Part shown: in pieces, positions 10,521 to 21,200 of the stretch | Layout of the letters: each line of letters opens with the position of its first letter | How positions within the stretch are numbered: position 1 is the first letter of the stretch | NCBI GenBank assembly: GCA_033439295.1 | Contig: JAVTLE010000011.1 | Location: 2,232,082 to 2,296,081, forward strand | DNA: 64,000 bases | Reading direction: 5' to 3' | Origin: Deuterostichococcus epilithicus | Taxonomy: Eukaryota > Chlorophyta > Trebouxiophyceae > Prasiolales > Stichococcaceae | The notes under the pieces: generated by a model | What the model was told of the DNA's origin: nothing | Seen by the model: the letters and a program-made list of their open reading frames with translations, nothing else | Databases searched by the model: none | Translations under genes and position numbers: made by a program

Positions 10521-13500
10521 ATGGCGCATGTCTGCGAGTCGGAGCCGTCGGAGGTGCACATGACGCTTGTGCACAGCGCCGACGCGGTGCTGTCCCCAAA
10601 GCCGCTGGACAACCGCAACCTGCTCCTTGCAGGTCGATACCTGTTCGATGCCCACCATACTGTTTTCATGCTCCTCTGACTGGCTTTGCTCTGTGGAACA
10701 TCCTGTGACGTGACCCAATGTACCGGTGTGGGGAGCACCAAGCGTCCTCCTGCCCCATGTATCATCCGGCAGCGAGCCTGACACATGACCAGATGCAGTA
10801 GTGCGATCTTGAACCGCAACAATGCGACAAAAAGTGATTAAGAAACTCCCGGTGCGATATAGGCGGCAGCATCATCGGCATCCTGACAGATGCCGAGGCG
10901 CGTGCAGTTCAGGAGTTGCCACTGGGCATCGAGGACTTCAGCGCGAGCGGCTGCATCGTGGCGCCGGGGTTTGTGGACCTGCACACGCACATCACCGGCG
11001 GCGGCGGCGAAGCAGGTGGACGCAGCCACCTGTGCATGGCGACGCGGCTGTGCAGAGCACATCGCGACCGACAGGCCAGTCTGGTCACAGTGTGAAATGA
11101 CATCTCGTCGTCATGCACCGACACCTTGCGGTCCCTGGAATGGCACAAATTGGTCAGCACTCTGCATGGTACAGCGATTTGCCTGACTCGACTGCAGGGT
11201 TCTCATCAAGGGCGCCAGAGGCAAAGCTCTCGGAGCTGCTGAATGCCGGCATCACCACCGTCGTGGGCGTGACTGGCACCGACTCCATTTCGCGCTGTCA
11301 GGTTTATTCTTTTGAGTCCGGGCTGTGCCTCCGTTCGAAACCCTGTCCGCCGTGCAGCCTCCAGCGCTGCGGCACCTGCTTCCGGCTATGCCGCAGGCTG
11401 CCAACTCTGGCAGTCTATACCAATGACCACGCTGCAAATGCGCCTCTTGACGCCTGCAAAACATGAGCAGACGCTGACGGTGTCATATCTAACTCTGAAC
11501 AGGAGGCGCTCATTGCAAAGGCCAAGGGCCTGGCAGAGGAGGGCTTGGGTTATGCGTTCCACTGGTGTGGTTCCTATCGCCTGCCGGTGCAGACGGTCAC
11601 TGGCGATATCCAGGTGGATTTCCCCACATGGCCACCATCGCTGCCTTTCTGTGCAAAGCCTGCATTCTGTGAGATTCACTGAGGATGCGGCGCTAAGCAA
11701 CGGTCTACTGGCGCTGCTGCTGCTGCCGGTTGGCGCACATTGCTGCATCTGCCGCGCAAAGTAGGCTTAGTGTAAGAGTCGCCTTTTGTAGTGCAACACA
11801 TTGTCTAATCATTGCTCTTTGCATATCCATTTGTACAGTCGCCTGACCCTCAATCATCGAACAAAATGTATTAAACGTACATATCGTACGCTTGGCCCCA
11901 GTACTTTAGGTGTCGAAAGCGCATGCAAAAGTACTGGGCCAGGCGTACGATACGTACGTTTAGGAACGTTCAATTCAATGATTCGGAGCTATGCCACTGT
12001 ACAAATGGACATGCAAGCAGCAACAAGAGCTTCAGGCGTGATTTTCGTGGCTGCATCGCGCCTCAGCCCGCTTCTTCTGTTGCTGGGTTCACTTGCCGGA
12101 TTTTTCTTGTGCTGATGTCCTGCTGCTGGCGGCCAGAAAGACATCGCGCTGCTGGACTCGTGCGTCGGTGTCGGCGAGCTGGCGGTGGCGGACCACCGTG
12201 GCTCCAATCCCACGGCCGCGGAGCTGGCACGCATTGCCAGGTGCATGCCTTCCCACAGTTGATGATGCTCCTCTGCCTCGAGTTACGCTGAGGCACGAGC
12301 ACGTGTCGTGCTCTTCGGGCCAGCCAGCCTGCTGCGCATATGCTGTTGCTCGTTGCTATCTGACAGGAGCGCCCGAACAAGAGGTAGCAGACGCGTCACC
12401 TGGTGCTTTCGCGATCGAATGACCCAAATCCCAAGGCGCAAATTGCACAGCACATCAGCGCATCTCTGAACACTGATCCAGGAGATGCAGCTTTTCACCC
12501 AGTCCTTGTTGCCAGGTCAAGGAGCCTGATGTGGCACAGATTCGCTGCAGTGATGCGCGTGTGGGCGGCATGCTGGCCGGCAAGCCCGGGTTGCTCCACC
12601 TGCACATGGGCGCCGGCGGGCCGGCGGGCGGCGACCAGGCTGCAGGGCAAGAGTTTGCGCCGGCGCGCCGTCCCTTCCAGACACTGCTGGATGCGATCGA
12701 TGGCAGCGACGTGCCGGTGCGGGAAGTTCTGTCTCTTCTATGTAACACTCCGGGACCTGGGACCTGGCTGGGAGGCTGCACAAAGACCGAGCTGCTGCGT
12801 ACATGGAGCCTGCTGGAGAGCTAGCGATTGCGCAGCCTCCTGGCCGGCTGTGCAGTCTGGTTGGCTTGATCAGGCTGTTCGACTCTGGATTCCAGCCCAA
12901 GCTGCCCCATGCTGTGTTTGCGCCCGTACGAGGTCGGATTGGCACCCTCCATTCGGTCACTCGGTGAACATGATGGAGTCATCCGGCCATTTTGGATGAA
13001 GCAGCTTACGACGCTGTGCATGCACTGTCACAATCGACCAGATGGTGTTGCCTGCAAAACGCCTTCTGAGGGATTCGGAAATGACACTGTGCCATCATGG
13101 CGATCGACACAGATCACGCAGTTCCTGCCGACGCACTGCGAGCGCAGCGACAGCACGCGCCGCGGCGCCGTCGAATGGCTGGCTCGCGGTGGGGCCATCG
13201 ACCTGACAGCGGGCGACGAGGTGAGGCTCGTTACAGCAGGGGGGACCAGTGCGAACTGGCATCCGTGTTCTGGACGGAGGCCGTCAGCAGCGGCGTAGCC
13301 GTCATGTCCTGCCCAATCTGTGCTGGTGCAGGGCCGGCCCCGCCCCAGCACTTCTGTGGCCCTCCATCACAGCAGTGCACCGCCTGGTGCTCCAGCATGT
13401 CTGCCCGGGCGCGAGTGCTGCTCAGCGCTTGCACAGGTCAGTGATTCGAATCAGTGGTGCGGCTGCTCAGCCATTTGCGGAGTGCTTGCTCCAGCAGCTG

Positions 13501-14599
13501 TGCTCCCCGCTGTCCATGCGGTCACACAGGTCACCTGAGTGCAGGCCCGTGCGGCGCTGGCGTTTATTCAGCAAAAGCTGATCGGCAGGGTCGAGGTCGC
13601 CTGGCTGAGCCGCGTCAGCGTCAGCAGCGACAGCTACGGCAGTTTCCCAGTGTACGACAGTGTGGGCAAAATGCTGCAGTACAGGGTGGGTGAAAAATGG
13701 TAGCACATATTTCGGACGTCCGAAGGCAGCAGTGACACTCACAACACTGGCTGTCTCGAGGGTAGGAGATCCGTCAGTGCACACAGGGCAGCCAGGCAGC
13801 AGATAATGCGCAGGCGAGTGACTCCCTGCCATACCCATGAAATAGCGTGCATTGAAGCAGTATTGTCTATTTCTGTACGTTGCCATGTGCAGCGGTGTGC
13901 TGCAGTATTCATGATTCGCCAGCTGATCAGTGGGCTCAGCACGGGAAAGGTGAAGGGTGCAGGTTACAGCGGGATTGTGCACAGAATTTGCCGCTCTGGG
14001 GAAACCTCCTTCAAGTCCTGGAACCCTTGTGCGAGCGTGCCTGCAGGTGGTCAAGCCCTCAGCGCTGCTGGACTTCGTGCGAGACCTGCACTTCAAGGGC
14101 CTTGACACAGGGTCCTCCCCTGCGCGCGCGGCGGCAATGGACCGAGACTCGATGCCGGATGCGCCCCCGGGGTGGCCGCTGGAGCGGGTGCTGCGTCTGG
14201 TTACGGTAAACCCGGCGGCGCGGCTGGGCCTGGCGCGCAAGGGCCGCATCTCGGCGGGCGCGGACGCGGACCTGCTGCTGTTCCGACCGCAGGAGGACGA
14301 CTTGAACTTGCAGTGAGTGGCCAACCGCATGCGTGCGGGTTGACTTCCCGCCCGCGGTTTCTCAGCCGCTGCTGCCCCCTGCCCCGTTTGCTGCTACTCC
14401 TGGGAGGAGGCCCTCGAGCCTCTGTTCGTACCCGCGCACTTCGGGGAAGTGCTCTGCGGATGCGGATGCCGAACCCCTGAAGCGACAGGTTTCGGCATGC
14501 AGGTATGTGTTTGCTAAAGGCCGGCTGGTGAAGACGCCGGACTGGGTGTGCGGCAGTTCCTTTGAGGAGGGGCGCGGCATCAGGCCGCACACGGTGTAG
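10521..14599 (+). CDS. iadA: isoaspartyl dipeptidase (beta-aspartyl peptidase, M38 amidohydrolase)
   Basis: Hydrolyses isoaspartyl dipeptides released from damaged proteins; expected to be cytosolic because no targeting sequence is apparent. Ten exons are solved in phase: 10521-10632, 10863-11015, 11198-11301, 11503-11613, 12137-12240, 12551-12725, 13122-13220, 13545-13685, 14047-14312 and 14503-14599, giving 453 residues. Landmarks are VAPGFVDLHTHITGGGGEAG (two metal histidines), AGITTVVGVTGTDSISR, GSYRLPVQT (substrate tyrosine), ADHRGS, LLHLHMGAG and FLPTHCERS (further metal histidines), VSSDSYGS (catalytic aspartate), and NPAARLGLARKGRISAGADA. The region of the carboxylated lysine of E. 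coli IadA reads GVGELAVADH, with no lysine. The family is mainly bacterial, so an old transfer followed by intron gain is plausible but inferred. A TGTAA poly(A) signal lies at 14904-14908. Confidence 0.95.
11871..11962. repeat. near-perfect inverted repeat (foldback) in an intron
   Basis: The left arm (about 11873-11907) contains CGTACATATCGTACGCTTGG and the right arm (about 11928-11962) is its reverse complement with two substitutions and one indel. The arms are about 35 bases long around a loop of about 20 bases. Weaker complementarity may extend outward for another 20 bases on each side. The hairpin sits inside intron 4 (11614-12136) of the isoaspartyl dipeptidase gene. It could be a small foldback or MITE-like element, or a structured RNA precursor. 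Confidence 0.75.
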
Positions 14600-15289
14600 T
14601 GGTGCCAGGAGCATGTTGTCTCGGCGCTGCATCCCGCAGCCTCTCCCGGTGGCGTCCGCCGCTGTGAAGCTTGCGCCCAATCCCTGGCGGGGGTGCTGGC
14701 GGCTGGCCCGCCGCTGCACGGCGGGCTCGCAGTGTTTTACAGGGTACCAAAAGAAAGACGGGACTTCAGACAGCTTCAGACATGAGCCTCTCACGTTTCC
14801 AGGGTTTCAAGCCTATTCAGTGTTAGGTGTATATTAGGTGGTTTCGTACGACGTGCGAGCATTTTCGGTCGTCGCCAGTTTCACGAGAGTTTCTTTTTTC
14901 GGTTGTAATTGTGCTTCTGGTTCGCTGAAGACCGGGGCAGCACTTCTATTGTTCGCTGCATCCCCCATTGAGACCACTTGCAGCGAGGATGAAGGTAGCA
15001 GCAGGCGTCCAGGCGCAGCATGGTGGGGCTTCACTTGCTATCTGTCTCGTCAATCACCATTACAGTTCAAGTTATGTTTCGCCTCGGACAACGCTGCGAT
15101 CTGCCATTGGAACATGCATTGATTTATGGTCAGGCTCAGTTGCGCCTCAGCCCAGCATGGATCGCAGCACTGATGAGTGCTCATTGGTACCTCATACTGC
15201 ATCTGAACCGAACCCTCATTGACTCAGTCGCATGGTCACAGTCGCTAACATGGTGCCGACAGCATGCCTGATTCCGCTTTCTGCACGCC
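14600..15289. other. intergenic between iadA and the DUF3119 gene
   Basis: About 690 bp between two plus-strand genes. The first 310 bp are probably the dipeptidase 3' untranslated region, ending after TGTAA at 14904-14908. The remainder should hold the promoter and 5' leader of the DUF3119 gene. Open frames here lack start codons or homology. Confidence 0.45.
14904..14908 (+). terminator. TGTAA polyadenylation signal for iadA
   Basis: TGTAA is the usual poly(A) signal of green algae. This copy lies about 305 bp after the dipeptidase stop codon in a T-rich context, a credible 3' end. Confidence 0.45.
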
Positions 15290-17617
15290 ATGTATACTGC
15301 AGGCCGCCAGGCTGTGTGCAGCCCCGCATGCAGCAGCATGCCGCAGCTGCGGCCGTCGGTTGCCAATAAACCTTTCAGCGGCTCGCAGCGGCTAGCGAGC
15401 CGATCCGCTGCGCCGCGGATGGCGCAGCCTGCGCCCGTCACTGCACTGGTGAGCAACGAACCTGCTTTCTCGCTCTCCTGCTGTCGGTGCTGTAGCATCC
15501 TAGCACCGCAATGTGCCCGTCTCTTCGCCTTTGCATACCGTGCTGCGGTGTCGGGTAGCTGCAGAGCTACATGTGCTACAACTTTTCTGATGTGGCCAGC
15601 TGTGCATCCAAGCCGATGCTGTGCTTGTGAAGCTGGCCGTAGTGGCCGCGCTTGCTGGCCCCACGTTTCCTCTTCCCTCCCACGCAGTTTGACTTTTTCA
15701 AAAAGAAGGCGGCAACGCCGCAGGCGCCGCCTGTGCTGCCTACCATCGTCCCAAAGCCATCGTACAACATCCCCATAGTCCTCGCAGGCAAGCCTCCTGG
15801 GCAAGGCCGGCATCCCTGCCGGCCTGCTTGCTAGGACATACGTGCTGTGGGCTCCCGTCAGGGCTGGACTGCTGCGAGCATCTCATGGCACCGCTGAGGC
15901 AGCGTCAGGCTGTCAACAGGAGCGATGGTGCTCTGCGTGCAGGAGTTTCGGGGCTCTCCGCACTGACTGGCTCATTGGTGCCGGCGGGCATTTCGGGCAT
16001 CCTGGCCGCCTTCCTCGCCTTCCAGGTGGTTGTACTCCCTGACCGAAATTTCTGCCTAGGCATGGCGATGCCCAGCGCACTCGAAGTGCGCGCGACAGGG
16101 GCATCTGGTGGCTTTATGATGGGGCGAGACCTTGGCACCCTGGAAGACGCCGCAGGACAGGAGCACAGCCAGCACTCCGCCCTGGGCCAGTCCAGCTTTG
16201 GTGCACATGAACACAGCAGCTGTACGATAGAAAAAGCCTTCGCTTCAGCATCTTTGCGAACGAGAACTTCTGCCTGCGGCCTCAGGATGACGGACTCCGA
16301 CATCGTTGGACGCTGCTGTCGCCCACGACTTTCTTCCGGATGGACCCCGCTTCCCAATCCCAAACTTCCTTCCAGATCTCGATCCAGCTCGACCTGGGCT
16401 ACGTTTCATGTGGTGTCGCTCCCTCTGCCATGCCCAGGCGTCACGGGTGAAGTTCATCTTTGGGCCGGAGGCCCTGGAGGTGCGCATCGGGGAGCAGGAA
16501 GAGGAGTTTGAAAACGCCTTTGTGGGCGGCCCCAACACCTGGGCCTACGACTCCTTCGTCAACTGGGAGTTCTGGTGCGTTTCAGACTCTGAGTTCAAAG
16601 TTGGCCCAAGGTTCTTGTCTGGGAGTTTTGGGCGCCGGATTGGGCGTTGCCGCTGCGGCTGCTGCATACCGCCCAGCTTTCCCTCGGCTGCCGATGTGGC
16701 GCGCTGAAAATGTGACGCTGCGGAAGCCGGAGCGCGCCACTCGGCTGCTCATGCGCCGCACTGCCGGCGCCGCGTCAGGGGGCGCTAAGGCTTCAAGCAC
16801 TTTCATGGGCCTTCAGGCCAGCGCACTTGCCAAAGCGGCGGCACCGCCAGCCGGGCCGTGCTTGCAGACAGTGGGGGCTCAGCAGCTTGCAGCGTCGCTG
16901 TGTGGTGAGCCGTCCAAGCCACTGGAACCTGCGCCGCTCGCAGCAACCTGCACGGTGCCGTGCCGCAGGTGGCCCGGCTTCCCCGTGCTCGTCTACTTCA
17001 AGGTGCGCCCCATGGCCTGAAAGGCATTCTCCTGTCTGCCCGGTCCGACCTCCATGATGCTGCAGTTGCGCCAGGTAAAGCTCTGCAGTTGCTGCGGCCA
17101 AGCACGCTGTGTTGGAGCCCAGGGCGGCCTGAAACTCTGAATCCTAGACCCTCAATCGCACTGCTGTGCCTGTGCAGGAGACGCAGACGAAGCCGGAGGG
17201 GCAGATCCACTTCTTCCCTGTGTTGTTCAACGGCCGCGAGGTGCGATTTCCGTGCCCTGCTGGCAGCGTGCATGCAGCTGCAAGCATTGATCGAGCAGAG
17301 GGCCATGCCTGGCTGATCCGCAGGCTGGATGCAGTGGGGAGGTGCTGTGGCAGGTTGTTCGCCTCGAATCCATGCGATTGCATGACGCACACCTGAGTAA
17401 ACCTGTGGGCTGAGCAGCTGCAATGCAGGACCTCGGCATGAAGCAGGGGCATTTTGTGTCTGGACGACGCCTGGACTGCGCATCACACTGACTCAGTGGC
17501 GACGTGGGTTGACATGTCGACGCGCCGCTGCAGGTGTACGATGTCATGGTGGAGCGCTGCGGCGACTCGCAAACCAGCCTGCCAGCAGAGGAGGAGGAAT
17601 ACGAGGACGAGGAGTGA
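15290..17617 (+). CDS. DUF3119 family plastid membrane protein
   Basis: Member of a cyanobacterial and plastid family of unknown function. Seven exons are in phase: 15290-15448, 15688-15787, 15943-16025, 16438-16574, 16969-17002, 17178-17240 and 17534-17617, giving 219 residues. Exon 1 encodes a basic, Ser/Ala-rich chloroplast transit peptide. The mature part runs FDFFKKKAAT, a hydrophobic two-segment region (NIPIVLAG, then GISGILAAFLAF), and the conserved core SRVKFIFGPEALEVRIG, ENAFVGGPNTWAYDSFVNWE, FPVLVYFKE, QTKPEGQIHFFPV. It ends in VYDVMVERCGDSQ and an acidic tail. Intron 2 (15788-15942) begins with GC rather than GT; the frame requires this GC-AG splice. No molecular function is established. 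Confidence 0.9.
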
Positions 17618-18299
17618 AACTGGCACCAGAGCAATTGGCATAATAGAGGCGTGCGCCCTCATGGGGGCCGTGTGGCCTGAAAGTTGTCGTGCAGCAGGGC
17701 ACGCTGTATGAATCGCAAGTTTATCATCTTTGATGCTTTGCTGCGGCGGAGGCAGCAGCATTGCAGCGCCATGAGGACGACCATTAATGCTACTGGACTA
17801 ATCAGCAGCTGACGTTGTGCGGACATGGTTGGAGTTTTGATCAATCGAGAATATAGACCGCCAAAATTATCGAAACATCCAGCTGCCTGGATACTGCTTT
17901 CGCTTCAGAAGGACTAGGCTAAAAAACTGGCAGTCAACCCGAATATTACCTAGCTAGGTATGAATCATGCGCTCACGCAGGAACACACATGGCACAATGA
18001 ACAACAGTGACAACAGTTCATGAATCAAGGCTGCGGTGACGCTACTGCGGCACGCACGCCTTCCAAAAATATTATTCTCGGGTTTATTCCCAGCCACCTG
18101 CTGTCAGGCCGCCGGCTTGCGGTTCTTGCAACCCAATTCGTAGGTGGCACGTGTGACAGTCACCTGTGCAGACAGCCACATAATGTTGGCGGGCGACATG
18201 ATCCTGGTGTGTCGTGCATGAACCCAGTACTACTGTGTGGCTTGCGAGTCGCAAACCTTTCCTTTCGCACCTTTCGAACCTTTTGCAGTATGACAGGTC
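17618..18299. other. intergenic between convergent genes
   Basis: About 680 bp between the plus-strand DUF3119 gene and the minus-strand phosphatase gene, therefore 3' untranslated regions on both strands. It is AT-richer than its surroundings around 17820-18090. I see no coding exon or RNA gene. Confidence 0.5.
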
Positions 18300-21200
18300 T
18301 CAGCTAGCGGCACAATCAACATATTTATGCACCGTGTGCCATGCTGTCATACGGCCAATAAGCTCTCGCCTCCACCCCGGTTGTTGGCAGCAAGCAACTG
18401 GACGAGGCAGTTTGTTTTCAAACTGTTGTTTGCAAATGCGGAAAGCAGGCCGCACCGTATCGGCTGTGACAGCGTTCGACGGATCCTGATTGCGCTGCCA
18501 GAACCACTTGGCGGTGCTGGCTGACATGACGTCCAGGATGCCGTGCCCAAAGGACGCCTCCCGGAAGGCGGACCACGCTGGGTCGGTGGACGCGTAGTCA
18601 GACGGCCCCTCTTCGTTGCCACCATCACCGATCACAATGTACACCGGAGCGCACTTGTCGATCTGCGTCCAGCCATCGTGCGTCCGTTCCAGCAGCAGTA
18701 GAGCCGCTTCACAGGAAGGTGTGGCAGTGCGCCAGCTTCGCTGTATTCTGGCCCCCAGCACCAACAAGTGCGAGCGGCACAGGGGCAAGTGAGCAATGCC
18801 AATGGACAACAACGGTGCAACAGCCCGCGATGGCGCTGGAGACACACTGGTTGAGACATGATTGGCGCACCACGTTCTGGTAGACGGGGAACGACCGCTC
18901 ATACGCGTGCACGTGGCCCGTGAACACCATGTCAACGCCGTTCTGGTATAGCAGTGCCTCCAGGTTGTCCTGTGCGAGCAGTGTAGGCGGCGTCAGTGTT
19001 GAGTTTAAACCTCTTGAGAGCATGATGCGGCACTGGATGCCGCGCATGGGCATGCCGCTGCCCTCTGGTATGCATTCTCCTGCATGCGCACGACTCTGCT
19101 AGCGCATAGATGGTGCATGATGCATGCTTTGTGGAGCCGGAGGCGGTGGGCAGGCACAGCACCTTGAAGTAGGCGGCCATGGGGTATGATCCGGCGGACG
19201 TGTAGTATGGTTCGTGGAATGAGACGAAAAGCCACCTGCAAGCAGATAGCACGGGTTCTGCTTTGTACATCGGCTTGCCACGCGTGGCACATCAGGCGCT
19301 TGACTGGGCGGCTGACATCTTACTTGTTATGGCCGACGGCCTCCGACTGGCACAGAACAGGTCAAACTCTCAAGGCATCTGTGCTGCTGCTGCAACAGTG
19401 GTGACAGACACACAGAATAGAGCAGCATATCAAAGCCGCAAGAGGCAACAGACGAGCTCACGGTGTCAGCTTGCGGTTGACCTTCGCCAGGTCGGCTACC
19501 AGCCACTTGTACTGTGCACTGCATCAGCCACATGAACTCGATGAGGAGTGCAGTTTGAGCAGCGGTCAGCAGCAGAAGTGCACATCGCATTGTATTGGAG
19601 CCACTTGATGCGCAGGGGCTGCGAATGATCTAGCAAGATCACACTTTCTCATCGCCGAGCTTGCCGCCAACGGCGGTGGGTATCTAGGGCTGCCGTTGAG
19701 ACAGAAGCCAGCAGCAATTTGTTATGCATCAAGCATTCTGCGCATATACACACCTCTCCTTCGGCAGAAGGCAGGAAAGACTGGTCTTCGACTTGGTGTT
19801 GCAGGATGGTGAGTAGTTGGAAAGGTGGATCACGTGCGCCGGGCCCAGGTTGTACGAGTACCTGCAGTAGGACAGAGAAAGGCATCAGTAGCATCGTGAG
19901 TTCAGATGCGACGTGTGCGGCAACATGGTTGCGCCTACTCATGCGAAGTCACGCCGTGCGCGACATCAGAATGAACAGAGGCAGAGGCATGGCGGCAAGC
20001 TTTCGCCTCTCCAGAGCCCATCAGGCACTGCCAGATGCTCCCTGCTTGCCAGCTGACACTTTGACAATATCTCGGAAAGCTGCTTCAATTTGCAGCCCCA
20101 GAAGTGCGCACCAGAATGGCGACGTGGAGCCGGCAGCCTGCCAGGGGGTGGGATAGCGGTGTCTGCGAAGGAATCACAAGTAGGAGTCGTGTTTGCTCAC
20201 ATGTGGGTCACCTAGGGTCTGGGTTACAGCACATGCTACATGCCTTCATCTCTGATCCCAGGCAGGGTTGTAGAACTGCAGGGTCAACAAGGACAAAATT
20301 GAGCGCAGGTGACGAGATGTGGAGAAATCACTTACAGCCAAGACCGTGCGCAATCGGTCGAGCCGTAATTGCATGCAGTGATGCGTGTGTTATCGTCCCC
20401 GAAGATGAGCTCCGACTCCTCCTCGTGGTTTCCTGCAGCATGAGAGCAGCGAGTGAGCCAGGCTGCCGGCCGCAGCATTACCTACTTGCGTCTCAAGCGC
20501 AGGCTTGAAGGTGGTGAGCATGACGGCACACCGCCGAAACAGCAGATGCTGAGCAGGGTATGTCAGAACCAATCAAAGCTCAGACCCCCCAGCATCAGCG
20601 AGAGGAACCACAGCGGTTGTGCTTGAGGAGGATACAACAGGACAGCTGAGCCAGCACTCACCCAGGGATGTTGCGAGTGGGACTGTAGAGAACAGGGACT
20701 GCAGAAAGCCAATGTGCCAACTCAGCAATCGGATAGAAACGCTTTGAGTTCCATAACACTCCTTGCAGATCAGGCCGGCGTTCTGCTATGCAGGATCGGA
20801 ATCGACATGTGTGCATTATGATGCATCATCGCAGTTGCTGCTGCACTGGGCGCCGCCCATGAGCAGCCAACGTCTTGGCAGCCATGCTGTGTGGCGTGCC
20901 TCCCTGGTGTCGGAGACAGCATCCGCTACGATGCAGTGTTCCGTGCAAGCTCAAAGGGCTTGCTTGGCAATCCTTGCCTGAACGAAGCGCCCCCAGACGT
21001 CCCAACGTGGCTGGTATCCGACGCGGTTGTCCACCTGCGGGGATTCATCAGTAAGCCTCGTGGCAAACACAAACATGTCAAATGACTCGCTGCTTGCACA
21101 CCCAGAGCGTTGCTAGAGGTCCACAAGCACTGCTACTGCTTCATCCGCCCTACACGACAAGTGCTCGCAGCACGCGCCCACCTGGTAGTCGTCGGCGTAG

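Noticed and set aside
10365-10784. Minus-strand frame of 139 codons across the dipeptidase start
   Set aside because: It is antisense to dipeptidase exon 1 (SEPSEVHMTLVHSADAV), which matches the family; the minus frame has no family features.
14201-14794. Minus-strand open frame of 197 codons
   Set aside because: It overlaps the last two exons of the isoaspartyl dipeptidase on the opposite strand. GC-rich coding DNA leaves such frames open.
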